A stretch of 64,000 bases of DNA, from positions 118,653-182,652 of the forward strand of contig NZ_JARKNA010000009.1 in the NCBI RefSeq assembly GCF_029360765.1, in the 5' to 3' direction. The notes under the pieces are model-generated. The model ran no database searches, was not told the DNA's origin, and saw nothing but the letters and a program-made list of their open reading frames with translations. Source of the stretch: Terrimonas pollutisoli. Lineage in GTDB: Bacteria > Bacteroidota > Bacteroidia > Chitinophagales > Chitinophagaceae. The first letter of the stretch is position 1, and the number at the start of each line of letters is the position of its first letter. This document shows positions 50,874-59,904 of this stretch, piece by piece. The position numbers were made by a program, and so were the translations under genes.

Positions 50874-52175
50874 CTATTTTCCTGTTTCTTTAATAAACTG
50901 TTCATACACTTCTTTCCACCCGGTAAAGAGTTTGTCGGCTCCCAGGAAGTGGTTGTGCCAGATCATAATGAAAGTGCCGTTCACCGATCTGACCTCATTA
51001 TAGTAGTATCTCATTTCATCCAACGCCTGTTGGGCCGAATACTTTTGTTCGTAGAAAGAGTTTGCCTCCATAAAACAGAAAGGAAAAAGCATCAAATTCG
51101 TTGTTTGCTCTTTTTCCAAATCATACCAATAAAAAGCTGTGGCGACAGAGGCCCTGAAACCATTGATGCTACCGTAGCCCATTGAAAAATCAAACTGGAT
51201 ACCACTATCAATCAACCGCCGGAAAGTTTCCGGCAAACTGAAACGAATATAGTGTTGACGTGACGAAAGAATTTTATTACCTGTAACGTTTGATAAAATA
51301 TTCATTTCTTTTTCCAACAACTCATGCTCATCCCCGCTTCGCCACGAAGGATGAATACCGACAGGATAACGAATGATATGATCGCCGATCAATGCCTGCA
51401 AGGCTTTTTGTTGGGGTAAAATATTTTTATCGTACCTGCCATTCTTCTCTGCTAATAAAAAAAAGTAATCCGGCTTCACCCGATTTTCTTCGTGCAGGCG
51501 GTGTAGCCAGCCATAAGAGTCAAAAGGATCTTTTACCTTACCCCGAAGCACTGCAATTCTTTCTTTCGCCTGCTTCCAATTACCTTTAATGAGTGACTGC
51601 AACAAGCCACCCAAACTGCGCCGCCATCCTTTATATTTATAGGACCAGGCAATATCAATATCATAAGTCGGAAGAAATGTAAAGGTTGAATGCTGAAGGA
51701 TGAGTGAGGGAAATTTCTTTTTTAGTTTCTCTTTGAAGCTTTTTATCCAAAGATTGACCAACGGCTTATCTAAAAATCCTTCTTTGAAAGCCAAAGAGTT
51801 TTCATGGGCATAGCGGCCATAGATATCTTTTTGATGAGGAAGATACTCTTCATATCGGCTTAGCAAATAAAAAGAAGCGGCAAAAATATCGAAAGGATAA
51901 TCGCCTTCGGTTTTAAAAAAACCTTTTTGCCCGTTTGTCTCAAAACATTCGATTGACTGTCCTGAAATCTTATTTTCAAATAGCAAACTGTGTGGATTTA
52001 TCCAAAACTCATTGGCTAAAACTTTTTCCGAAGTATAATTGAGCTTTTCGGTTTCACTTTCTAAATAAAATTTTTTGTCAGTTGTTATTTCAAATGGTCT
52101 ACCGGTGATTTCTTTACCCAAAAAATCAGCTATGTATCTTAGGCGGGAACTATCAGATTGAACATAAATTAGCAT
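50874..52175 (-). CDS. Polysaccharide deacetylase-like protein (DUF7033-type N-terminus)
   Basis: 433 residues. N-terminal ~170-residue region of Bacteroidota-specific type (DUF7033), then a deacetylase (NodB-like) fold with THYDIDIAW-type TYDIDIAW as the metal-binding start, GIHPSW and a C-terminal MIWHNHFLGAD. The fold removes acetyl groups from sugars; the NodB metal triad is only partly visible, so activity is not certain. Stands before the HicBA pair. Confidence 0.75.
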   Translation of the reverse strand: MLIYVQSDSSRLRYIADFLGKEITGRPFEITTDKKFYLESETEKLNYTSEKVLANEFWINPHSLLFENKISGQSIECFETNGQKGFFKTEGDYPFDIFAASFYLLSRYEEYLPHQKDIYGRYAHENSLAFKEGFLDKPLVNLWIKSFKEKLKKKFPSLILQHSTFTFLPTYDIDIAWSYKYKGWRRSLGGLLQSLIKGNWKQAKERIAVLRGKVKDPFDSYGWLHRLHEENRVKPDYFFLLAEKNGRYDKNILPQQKALQALIGDHIIRYPVGIHPSWRSGDEHELLEKEMNILSNVTGNKILSSRQHYIRFSLPETFRRLIDSGIQFDFSMGYGSINGFRASVATAFYWYDLEKEQTTNLMLFPFCFMEANSFYEQKYSAQQALDEMRYYYNEVRSVNGTFIMIWHNHFLGADKLFTGWKEVYEQFIKETGK

Positions 52176-52181
52176 ATCCCA

Positions 52182-52415
52182 TTAAAACAGCTTCAATAAA
52201 TCCAGGAACTCTTCAGTTGAAAGATTTATTTGTTTTAAAATCGTTCTTAATAATTCTCTTGGTAAATCTTGTCCTGGGTGATGTGGGATGGTCGTATATC
52301 TTCCATCAGGGTGACGGTAAAAAGCGTGACTGCCCTTTTGTCTTTGAAAGACGAAACCAAGATGAAGTAAAATTTTTTCGAGCTTTGAAGATTTAATCAC
52401 GGGAAGTCTGCTCAT
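52182..52415 (-). CDS. hicA: HicA-family mRNA interferase toxin
   Basis: 77 residues. The double-stranded RNA-binding-like HicA fold is seen in SSKLEKILLHLGFVFQRQKGSHAFYRHPDGR, with the catalytic His in the GSHAFYRHP motif, and the end RELLRTILKQINLSTEEFLDLL. It cleaves mRNA when free. It overlaps the preceding hicB by four bases (ATGA), so the antitoxin comes first, unlike the hicA-hicB order of E. coli. Confidence 0.88.
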   Translation of the reverse strand: MSRLPVIKSSKLEKILLHLGFVFQRQKGSHAFYRHPDGRYTTIPHHPGQDLPRELLRTILKQINLSTEEFLDLLKLF

Positions 52416-52639
52416 ACAGAAACCGAGATTTGTTGTGTTCCGATATACTCCGGAATATCTTTTATCTCCTGTTCAGTCATATTCTCAAGACAAAGTTCTA
52501 CTACTTCCTGTAAATTCTTTTTTAACTCATCCAGGGTATTGGCATAGGTATGCGCTCCCGGAACAGAAGGAATAATTCCAATGTACTGGCCTGTATCGCT
52601 ATCCTTTTCAATATGTGCTGTGAATTGAAATATCTTCAT
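52412..52639 (-). CDS. hicB: HicB-family antitoxin
   Basis: 75 residues from MKIFQFTAHIEKD. The HicB core, with DSDTGQYIGIIPSVPGAHTYANTLDELKKNLQEVVELCLE, is intact and no C-terminal DNA-binding domain is present, so this is the minimal, non-repressing form. Neutralises HicA. A longer frame reaching 52744 is unlikely because it would overlap the lutB-like gene. Expression from the region upstream of 52639 is probable. Confidence 0.85.
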   Translation of the reverse strand: MKIFQFTAHIEKDSDTGQYIGIIPSVPGAHTYANTLDELKKNLQEVVELCLENMTEQEIKDIPEYIGTQQISVSV

Positions 52640-52685
52640 AAAACCGCTTTGACCTAAAGTTACAAAAAACCAATGCAAGCATTTT

Positions 52686-54065
52686 TTAATTCTCTGTATT
52701 CTTTTCTTTCCATTGCTGGTTAAATGATTTTTTGGGAAATTCAAGCTTACCGCGATGCTTGGTCCACGCCCCTGCTACTTTATTAATGAACCAGCTTTTG
52801 GTGCCGCCACTTGACATGTTCATCCAGGAGCGGCGAAGCATCGCTTGCTTCCACATTTTCCAAACCATTTTTTCTGAAAAATCGACTGCACCTTCTTCTA
52901 CGGCTTCATGCCTGTTTTCCAATAATAGCTCATGCAGGTTTATTTTTACTGCACACACTTCGGTACAATTGCCGCATAAAGATGAGGCATGACTTAAATG
53001 TTTCCATTCACCCATGTCCTTAAGATGTGGAGTGATAACGGCGCCGATGGGGCCACTATAGGTAGACGCATAGGTATGCCCGCCAATATTTTTATATACG
53101 GGGCAGGCATTCAGACAAGCACCGCAGCGGATACAATACAGGCTTTCCCTTGCCTTTTCATTGGCTAGTATGTTGGTGCGGCCATTGTCCATCAGGATTA
53201 CATACATCTCCTCCGGGCCATCCGATTCTCCCGGTTGCCTGGGGCCGGTAACAATCGTATTATATGAAGTAATACGCTGGCCAGTTCCATAAGTAGCCAA
53301 TAATGGCCAAAACAAACCGAGATCTGTCATGGAAGGAATTACTTTTTCAATACCCACCACCACGATATGTGTTTTGGGCATAGAGCAGCTCAATCGTCCA
53401 TTGCCTTCGTTTTCCGTAATAGCAATGCCACCAATATCAGCAATGAGAAAGTTGGCACCCGTGATTCCTATTTCCGCCTGGCGATATTTCTCCCGCAAAA
53501 TATCCCTGGCAACAAGAGTTAGTTGCTCAGGTGTGAGCTTTGGATCGGTCCCGAGTTTTTCGGCAAAGAGTTGTGCGATATCTTCTTTGCTTTTATGCAT
53601 GGCCGGTGTAACAATATGATAAGGTGGTTCACCAGCCAGTTGCTGTATATATTCTCCCAGGTCCGTTTCTATACTTTCAATTCCTTTTTTTTCAAGGAAA
53701 TTATTGAGATGAATTTCCTCGGTGGCCATGCTTTTGCTCTTGACAATGGTCTTACAATTTTTTTCTTCGCAGATCTTGCCAATTTCTTCCAAAGCCTGCT
53801 GGGCATCTTCTGCCCAAATCACTTTAGCCCCACGGTTGGTAATGGTCAACTCGAAATTTTCCAGCTGCATATCCAGGGTTTCAATAGCCCGCCATTTAAT
53901 ATTCTTGGCTCTTTCCCTGGCAAGATGTAACTCGGCAAACTGCTTTTTGCCCTGCGGCACCGTAGCATTGTATTTGCCCATATTGAAGTTGATGGTCTTG
54001 CGATGGTCACGGTCGGCGGCTTTTAGTATACTTTTCGTTTTAAAGGCTGCAGCGGTTTCTTTCAC
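52686..54065 (-). CDS. LutB-like iron-sulfur lactate-utilisation protein
   Basis: 459 residues. N-terminal LUD domain with NLVARGAKVIWAEDAQQAL-type sequence (TITNRGAKVIWAEDAQQA), SMATEEIHLNNFLEKKGIE, ETDLGEYI; C-terminal iron-sulfur domain with CIRCGACLNACPVY and CGNCTEVCAVKINLH, each coordinating a [4Fe-4S] cluster. It belongs with LutA and LutC for oxidation of L-lactate. lutA is not seen in the window; the lutC-like gene is at 22839, 30 kb away. Confidence 0.88.
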   Translation of the reverse strand: MKETAAAFKTKSILKAADRDHRKTINFNMGKYNATVPQGKKQFAELHLARERAKNIKWRAIETLDMQLENFELTITNRGAKVIWAEDAQQALEEIGKICEEKNCKTIVKSKSMATEEIHLNNFLEKKGIESIETDLGEYIQQLAGEPPYHIVTPAMHKSKEDIAQLFAEKLGTDPKLTPEQLTLVARDILREKYRQAEIGITGANFLIADIGGIAITENEGNGRLSCSMPKTHIVVVGIEKVIPSMTDLGLFWPLLATYGTGQRITSYNTIVTGPRQPGESDGPEEMYVILMDNGRTNILANEKARESLYCIRCGACLNACPVYKNIGGHTYASTYSGPIGAVITPHLKDMGEWKHLSHASSLCGNCTEVCAVKINLHELLLENRHEAVEEGAVDFSEKMVWKMWKQAMLRRSWMNMSSGGTKSWFINKVAGAWTKHRGKLEFPKKSFNQQWKEKNTEN

Positions 54066-54070
54066 AGTAG

Positions 54071-54667
54071 TTACTTTTCTTTTGCTTCGTAATAATCTTT
54101 TGCTATGGTATCCAAAGTTTCGTAAAACGCTGACCCGAATTTACGGGTCAATGGTTCTTTTAAAAACTGGTAAACGGGAATTTTTAATTTTTCGCCCAGT
54201 TTGCAGGCAGGGCTGCACATTTTTTCCCTGGGTGAGTAGTTCACTCTTTCGTAATCACCATGCTTGCCTGGCTTGGCAATAATGGGATATAAATGACAAC
54301 TGATTGGCTTTTTCCAGTCGATGACGCCATCATAATAAGCCTGTTCAAAGGCGCATTTGATGAGACCATTCGGTTCCCGGTATGCATACACACAGATTTC
54401 GTTGTCGCTGGGAAGAGTTGGTGTAACCCAGCCAAATTCCCTATCATAAACGTAGCGTCCTTTTTTCCCGATTTCTTCAATGGCGGATTCAGTAAGGTAA
54501 GGCTTCACTTTATCATACACTTCATCAATGACCTTTAATTCCTCATTTTCCAAAGGCGCCCCGGCATCACCATCTTCACAACATCCACCCTTGCACCTGG
54601 ATAGATCACAAACAAATTGTTTTTCAACCACATCGTCACTGATCAGTATGTTATCAATCACTATCAC
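54071..54667 (-). CDS. DUF3109-family Cys-rich protein
   Basis: 198 residues from a GTG at 54667 giving MIVIDNILISDD. Family motifs: VVEKQFVCDLSRCKGGCCEDGDAGAPLE, CHLYPI and CSPACKLGEKL, with many conserved cysteines that probably bind iron-sulfur or zinc. An in-frame TTG at 54685 overlaps a TATCTTTG promoter element (54683-54690), so the later GTG is preferred. Lies five bases before the LutB-like gene on the same strand. Function unknown. Confidence 0.85.
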   Translation of the reverse strand: MIVIDNILISDDVVEKQFVCDLSRCKGGCCEDGDAGAPLENEELKVIDEVYDKVKPYLTESAIEEIGKKGRYVYDREFGWVTPTLPSDNEICVYAYREPNGLIKCAFEQAYYDGVIDWKKPISCHLYPIIAKPGKHGDYERVNYSPREKMCSPACKLGEKLKIPVYQFLKEPLTRKFGSAFYETLDTIAKDYYEAKEK

Positions 54668-54682
54668 AATATTCAATTTTCG

Positions 54683-54690
54683 CAAAGATA
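54683..54690 (-). promoter_or_regulatory. Putative -7 element of the DUF3109 gene
   Basis: On the - strand TATCTTTG, exact match to TAnnTTTG, 16 bases before the chosen GTG start. It decides against the upstream TTG. Confidence 0.55.
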
Positions 54691-54900
54691 CTGTTTACTT
54701 CATAGTGGACTTGTTACGGCTCAAAACCTTGCCTATTAGCCCTTTGGCCGAAGCCGTCAGCAGGTTATTTGAAGGAATGTAATGAATCATCTTATGCTCC
54801 AAAAAATCACCCGATAATAAAATTTCCATTTAACAAAGTACTAACAGCGGGTTTGTGTGAACTGCGAAAAAGACCGCATCTAAAGCAAAAAACCAACTGT

Positions 54901-55584
54901 ATGCTTAACTCGAGGCGGCTTACTCTCCAACAATCGGTTAAAGTATTTTTCCAGTTATTGTTTTGGATACCGGTCACAACCTTTAGCCTTTTACTTGTTT
55001 ATAATACCATTCCTTATTTTTCATTCAGCAAGGATTTTAGTTTTATCGAGGAAAGAAGCCTGCTGTTTTCTAATAGTGTTTACAACAACGCATTTTATAT
55101 TCACATTTTTGCAGGCGCTATCTGCATTCTGACTGCTCTCATACAGTTTTCAAGATATATACTGAAAAAATCAAGAGCCGTTCACCGTTGGTCAGGCAGA
55201 GCATATGTATTTGTTGTGCTGTTTCTTGGTGCACCTACCGGTCTTTATATGTCGTTTTTTGCAAAAGGTAGTATTTGGGAAAGAAGCCTGTTTCTTTTCA
55301 TGGCTCTCACCTGGTTTATCACCACCTTATCCGGTTTCACGACTATCAGAAAGAAAAACGTACTGGCACACAAAATCTGGATGATGCGATCCTATGCTAT
55401 GGCCTTGACAGCGGTTACATTTCGCATCTATCACCTGGTCTTTTATGCATTGGGCTGGGGACATTTGGAAAATTATGAGTTGTCACTTTGGATCAGTGTG
55501 ATAGGAAATATGTTTTTTGCAGAATGGATCATCTACCGGAAAAGCAGGGCTTATTTAAAAACTTTTTCTCCTGAAGGGGTTTAA
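54901..55584 (+). CDS. DUF2306 multi-pass membrane protein
   Basis: 227 residues from MLNSRRL. Four to seven transmembrane helices and the DUF2306 pattern HIFAGAICILTALIQFSRYILKK, VHRWSGRAYVF and HKIWMMRSYAMALTAVTFRIY, with conserved His/Trp/Arg residues that may bind haem or quinone. No other partner evident. An upstream in-frame start at 54769 would add an implausible non-membrane leader. Confidence 0.8.
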   Translation: MLNSRRLTLQQSVKVFFQLLFWIPVTTFSLLLVYNTIPYFSFSKDFSFIEERSLLFSNSVYNNAFYIHIFAGAICILTALIQFSRYILKKSRAVHRWSGRAYVFVVLFLGAPTGLYMSFFAKGSIWERSLFLFMALTWFITTLSGFTTIRKKNVLAHKIWMMRSYAMALTAVTFRIYHLVFYALGWGHLENYELSLWISVIGNMFFAEWIIYRKSRAYLKTFSPEGV

Positions 55585-55585
55585 G

Positions 55586-55666
55586 AAGTTTAAAAGGTTT
55601 AACAGGTTCAAAAGGTTAAACTCAAAACTTCTTATACATTTTAAACTCCTGAAACCTTTTAAACTT
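55586..55666. repeat. Perfect 15-bp inverted repeat between DUF2306 and the small lysine-rich gene
   Basis: AAGTTTAAAAGGTTT at 55586-55600 and its exact complement at 55652-55666. Between them are more aaggtt/aggttcaa units. Similar low-complexity aagttt-based inverted pairs fill gaps at 22676-22841 and 23475-23575. Confidence 0.6.
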
Positions 55667-55674
55667 TGAAGCAT

Positions 55675-56025
55675 ATGAAATCAATGTTGTTCGCCGCCGC
55701 CGCATTAATGATCGGCGCAAGTATCTACGGGTTTGTTGATTACAAGAAAACAGCCCGCACAGAAAGATTCAGAAAGATGTATGAAGAAAAAAAAGAAACC
55801 CCAGTGATCACCACTCCGCCTATCGAAACAAAATTGGTTAGTCCGGAAAAAACCGACGTGAAAGAAAAAGAAATTTCACCGGCAGAAAAGAGTGAAAAAA
55901 CAACTTCATCATCTTTTAAAACCAGGAAGGTCAAAGGAGTAAAAAAACTAAACTATAAAGAATTTAGCCGGGCTCCGCTTCGCGAAGAGCAGGAAGTAGT
56001 GCAGCCTGAAAAGTCAAACAACTAA
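55675..56025 (+). CDS. Small membrane-anchored lysine-rich protein
   Basis: 116 residues from MKSMLFAAAALM; one membrane helix at the N-terminus, then a Lys/Glu/Thr-rich stretch (KTDVKEKEISPAEKSEK) and a basic end (KTRKVKGVKKLN). Likely disordered. A TTG at 55666 would add three residues. Not recognised. Confidence 0.55.
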   Translation: MKSMLFAAAALMIGASIYGFVDYKKTARTERFRKMYEEKKETPVITTPPIETKLVSPEKTDVKEKEISPAEKSEKTTSSSFKTRKVKGVKKLNYKEFSRAPLREEQEVVQPEKSNN

Positions 56026-56091
56026 TTATAAAATAAGACAAGGGAATGATCAGTGCGATTCCCTATCCAATCCTCCTTTCGGGGAAGGTTT

Positions 56092-56691
56092 TTATTTCCA
56101 CTTCAGGGTATTAATCAGGTGTAGCAGGTCTTTTTTGAGAAAATCGTTGACGATACCCAGCGAATCTTCGTTGGGCGAGGTATTAAAATATAAAGCACCC
56201 CGGAGAAAATGCCTGGTGGAGTCGGTAAGAAAAAATTGATTAGCCGTTGCTGTGTTGCCACTCAATGAAAAGTAAATTCCTTCAACTCCATTGGGTGTTC
56301 GCATCAGGCTGTCATTAATACCGGTGGAAACGTCGGTATGTTGTTTATAGGCCATTTTAAATCCATCATTCACCAGGGAATCAAAGTTATTTTTTTGTAC
56401 TTCCTTATAACTGATATAAATGCGACCGCCAAAACGGGGAATATCGATATTGAGCCACCATTCATTCTCAGGCCTGGCATCGAAAAAAGAAGTGTCTTTT
56501 GAAACCGTGGAGTACACCGGGTATTCAAAAGTGTAAGGATAACCGGGCTCATTAAACGGCTGGTATTTTTTTTCAGGAAAATCAATATGGAAATATCCTG
56601 TTTTCTTATAAGTATAAGGACTGTTGCAAGAAAAAAGAAACGCTATTAAACTTAAGAAAACAAGGGAGAAACAAAAAAAGCGAATATTCAT
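56092..56691 (-). CDS. gldD: Gliding motility lipoprotein GldD
   Basis: 199 residues, lipobox Cys22 (LFSC), followed by NSPYTYKKTGYFHIDFPEKKY, the GldD-type start, and YPYTFEYPVYS, ENEWWLNIDIPRFGGRIYISYK. GldD is required for gliding in Flavobacterium johnsoniae and acts with type IX secretion machinery. Next to gldE, as in other gliding bacteria. The gene presence does not by itself prove motility. Confidence 0.92.
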   Translation of the reverse strand: MNIRFFCFSLVFLSLIAFLFSCNSPYTYKKTGYFHIDFPEKKYQPFNEPGYPYTFEYPVYSTVSKDTSFFDARPENEWWLNIDIPRFGGRIYISYKEVQKNNFDSLVNDGFKMAYKQHTDVSTGINDSLMRTPNGVEGIYFSLSGNTATANQFFLTDSTRHFLRGALYFNTSPNEDSLGIVNDFLKKDLLHLINTLKWK

Positions 56692-56704
56692 CAGGATATT
56701 ATTA

Positions 56705-58063
56705 CTATTTTTTTACAGTTACTTTTACAAGCTTGAGACGATTACGATCAGACTCCAATACTGTAAAATCAAAATCACCGGAATTAATTACATCGTTCAC
56801 TTTTGGAAATTCACCCGCAAGCTCCAATACCAAACCGCCAACTGATTCACTTTCACCTCTTACCTTATCAAACGTATCCATGGGCAAATGCATTATTTTA
56901 CACATATCGTGTATCATTGTTTTGCCTTCAAATACATAATTGTTATCATCCAGTTTGGGATTTGAGCTTTCTTCTTCGTCAAACTCATCTTTTATGTCAC
57001 CAATCACTTCTTCCATAATATCTTCCATGGTCACAATACCACTGGTACCACCAAATTCATCTACCACTACGGCAAAATGAACCCGCTTGGATTGAAAGTC
57101 ACGCAGCAGGTCTGCAATCAATTTTGATTCCGGCACAAAATAAGGATGACGCATCAATGGGTGCCAGTCAAACCCATCACTTTCCTGCAGGAAGGGAATC
57201 AGATCCTTGGTGTTCATAATGCCAACCACTTCATCCAGGTTGTTCTTGTAAACCGGCAGACGGGAGTAATGCAGGCTTTCCACTTTATTAATTAACTCCT
57301 TAAACGAAGAGTTGTAGTTGATACCATTTATTTCCAGCCTGCTTCGCATGATCTGCTTCACCGAAATAGTTCCAAACTTCACTATGCTTTTCATGATATT
57401 TTTTTCTTCCAGTGAAGCTTCTTCGTCTGTTTTAATATCAATAGCCGCATCCAACTCCTGGATGCTGACAGCCTCAGACCTGTTGGCGCCCATTCTTTTT
57501 CCAATACCATCGGCCAAAGACACCACCCATCGGCTGATACGTCGAAAAACAAGGTGAACCGCTTCTACTACTACCGCCGATCCATAAGCAAACCGAAGGT
57601 TGTTTTGGGTAGCCCACACTTTTGGCAAAATCTGGCCCAGGAAGATCAATATGAAACTGATAATAGCTACCCTCAACAAAAGCTCGAACAGGTAACTCCA
57701 GAACTCACTTCCAAAAATATTAAGTGTACCGTAGGGTAAATATTGGTTGATTAAAAATCCAGCCAGCACGACCATACAGATATTCAGAAAAGTGCTGGCA
57801 ATGAGCAGCGACGCAAAAACTTCTTTCGGCTCATCCAGGAAATTGATAATGCGTTTGGCCGCCGGATGCTGTTTTGTTTTCAACATATTAATATCCTTAT
57901 TATTTAAGGAAAATATGGCTACTTCAGCCCCGGATATGGTAAACACCAACAGCAATAGCACCAATAACAGGAAAACCAACAGGGTGGCTCCTTGTGGATT
58001 AGTAGCGAGAAGGGTGAAGGAGAAACTATTTTGCAAAAAATTAATGATCGAATGACTCTCCAA
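56705..58063 (-). CDS. gldE: Gliding-associated CBS-domain membrane protein GldE
   Basis: 452 residues. N-terminal DUF21/CNNM-like membrane domain (residues ~30-190, with ISGAEVAIFSLNNKD), two CBS motifs (INGINYNSSFKELINKVESLHYSRLPVYK, VVDEFGGTSGIVTMEDIMEEVIGDI) and the CorC_HlyC C-terminal domain. Probably a metal or Mg2+ transport-type protein. The gldD gene is 13 bases downstream, in the same operon. Confidence 0.92.
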   Translation of the reverse strand: MESHSIINFLQNSFSFTLLATNPQGATLLVFLLLVLLLLVFTISGAEVAIFSLNNKDINMLKTKQHPAAKRIINFLDEPKEVFASLLIASTFLNICMVVLAGFLINQYLPYGTLNIFGSEFWSYLFELLLRVAIISFILIFLGQILPKVWATQNNLRFAYGSAVVVEAVHLVFRRISRWVVSLADGIGKRMGANRSEAVSIQELDAAIDIKTDEEASLEEKNIMKSIVKFGTISVKQIMRSRLEINGINYNSSFKELINKVESLHYSRLPVYKNNLDEVVGIMNTKDLIPFLQESDGFDWHPLMRHPYFVPESKLIADLLRDFQSKRVHFAVVVDEFGGTSGIVTMEDIMEEVIGDIKDEFDEEESSNPKLDDNNYVFEGKTMIHDMCKIMHLPMDTFDKVRGESESVGGLVLELAGEFPKVNDVINSGDFDFTVLESDRNRLKLVKVTVKK

Positions 58064-58160
58064 TGCAAGGTGTTTTAGTGATCGGTTGAATTATAAAGGC
58101 AGGTCAAAACGGCCTGCCGGTTATATTAACAACAAAGTTATTGTTTTAATTAAATACTCC

Positions 58161-58595
58161 TTAAAAAGGGAGGTTTTCAGATGGATCTCCTAAAGGTGGA
58201 TGGGAATCAGTGCTGCCAAGGTTCTCCATGCCACTACTATCAATAGGTGTGCTCGTGCCATCGATTCGCTTATCCAGCATAATGAGATTATCACCCACTA
58301 CTTCAGTGGCAAATTTGCGGTTGCCGTCTTTATCCTCCCAACTCCGGGTTCGCAGACGACCTTCGATATATACGAGGCTGCTTTTATGTAAATATTTTTG
58401 GGCCAATTCAGCAAGTCCGCGCCATAGTACCACTGTATGCCACTCCGTCTGAGACACCAACTTGCCCGTTCTGTCTTTAAATGTTTCTGTTGTAGCCAGT
58501 GGAAACTTTGCAACACCAATGTTTCCTTCAAGGAACTGTACATCCGGGTCTTTACCCAGGTTGCCGATAAGCATTACTCTATTTACACCTCTCAT
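58161..58595 (-). CDS. ssb: Single-stranded DNA-binding protein
   Basis: 144 residues. OB fold with MRGVNRVMLIGNLGKDPD, TEWHTVVLWRGLAELAQKYLHKSSLVYIEGRLRTRSW and the acidic C-terminal tip SENLPF that recruits repair proteins. Binds ssDNA in replication and repair. It lies about 100 bases before the gldE gene. Confidence 0.93.
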   Translation of the reverse strand: MRGVNRVMLIGNLGKDPDVQFLEGNIGVAKFPLATTETFKDRTGKLVSQTEWHTVVLWRGLAELAQKYLHKSSLVYIEGRLRTRSWEDKDGNRKFATEVVGDNLIMLDKRIDGTSTPIDSSGMENLGSTDSHPPLGDPSENLPF

Positions 58596-58814
58596 ATGCT
58601 TTTCTTTTTCTGATTAACAATTCTCTTCAAGCCTGCTTATTTAAAGTTAATTTTTTTTAGTGGAATGAAAAATTTTTAAAAGCAAGAGGGTTTTAACTAA
58701 GAAGGCTTTCAATTCAAACCTCAAAATTCCCATTTAAACCAACATTTAACTACTGCTTAACGGCCGGAAGAGTACTTTAGCCTTGACAATTTTTTGCAAC
58801 CTAAACCAGATGCT

Positions 58815-59207
58815 ATGCAAAAGTTTTTACGCTATTCTCTTTTTTCTGCAGTTGTTTCTTTACTCCACCTGGCTTGTTTTGCCCAGTTAGATCTGGTGCC
58901 TAATCAAAATCCCAACTATGCTGTCAGCAGGTCAAAATATATGAAAATGGCCGATTCACTAAATGAATGGCATAGCACGACACAGCAACAAAACTACAAG
59001 GCCATCGATTGGTTAGCCGACAGACGTGAAGCGAGAGCCGATCGCCGTGAGTTTCGCCAGCAACTTCGGTTGGAAAGAGCAAGAAATATGGGCTATCCTT
59101 ACTACTATGGCAATTACCACGGAAATTATCACCGTCGTTACTACAATAACTACAGGGGAAACCGCTTTCACATTTCGCCCTGGTATGGCTTAAATTTTTG
59201 GTGGTAA
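58815..59207 (+). CDS. Exported Tyr/Asn/Arg-rich small protein, unknown
   Basis: 130 residues from MQKFLRYSLFSA; a signal peptide (to CFAQ), a mostly charged middle (ADRREARADRREFRQQLRLERARN), then a Tyr/Asn/Gly/His-rich tail (YYYGNYHGNYHRRYYNNYRGN). The mixed low complexity suggests a structural or surface-exposed protein. No family recognised. Confidence 0.55.
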   Translation: MQKFLRYSLFSAVVSLLHLACFAQLDLVPNQNPNYAVSRSKYMKMADSLNEWHSTTQQQNYKAIDWLADRREARADRREFRQQLRLERARNMGYPYYYGNYHGNYHRRYYNNYRGNRFHISPWYGLNFWW

Positions 59208-59267
59208 CATGAAGTAACCAACAAACAACTTTAATCTTGTTACACTTTATCTTTTAAATTATTTCCA

Positions 59268-59855
59268 ATGAAAAAAAATATACTATTTGCGCTAACCTTT
59301 TCAGGCGTCATTTTTTTGGCCGGCTGCTCACACAAAGTGACCCGTATTGACCCTGCTGAACAAGTTGATATCAGCGGACGTTGGAATAACACCGATTCCC
59401 GTCTCGTAGCTGAAGACATGACTAATACAATTCTAAGGGCAAATTGGTTGACAGATCACCTGTCATCCAAAAGTGGACAACGGCCAGTTGTGATTGTAGG
59501 ATTCGTTTCCAACAAAAGCCATGAGCATATTGAGGCGGAAACTTTCGTAAAAGATGTAGAAAATTCTTTTGTAACTACGCAAAAAGTGAGGTTGGTACAA
59601 GGCGGTAAGAAAAGAGAAGAGTTAAGAGCCGAAAAAGCGGACCAGCAAACCAATGCCAGTGTCAGCAGCATGAAAAAATTTGGATTGGAGCAGGGGGCGG
59701 ATTATATACTTCAGGGATCCATCAACTCCATCGTTGACTCGCATAAAAGAAAAAAAGTGGTCTATTACCAAACCAATCTTGAACTCACCAATATTGAAAC
59801 CAATGAAGTGGTATGGATCGGTGAGAAAAAAATAGCTAAATACGTAAAGAACTAA
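59268..59855 (+). CDS. LpoB-like penicillin-binding-protein activator lipoprotein
   Basis: 195 residues; lipobox Cys20 (LAGC), then SHKVTRIDPAEQVDISGRWN and the LpoB-type core (VIVGFVSNKSHEHIEAETFVKDVENSF, GADYILQGSINSIVD). LpoB activates PBP1B; its homologues with COG3014 proteins form conserved gene pairs. Role inferred from family and from its neighbour. Confidence 0.85.
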   Translation: MKKNILFALTFSGVIFLAGCSHKVTRIDPAEQVDISGRWNNTDSRLVAEDMTNTILRANWLTDHLSSKSGQRPVVIVGFVSNKSHEHIEAETFVKDVENSFVTTQKVRLVQGGKKREELRAEKADQQTNASVSSMKKFGLEQGADYILQGSINSIVDSHKRKKVVYYQTNLELTNIETNEVVWIGEKKIAKYVKN

Positions 59856-59904
59856 CCTGGCTTAAAAGTTTATTCGTTTAAGCGTTTATTAGTAAGGATC
59901 ACTT

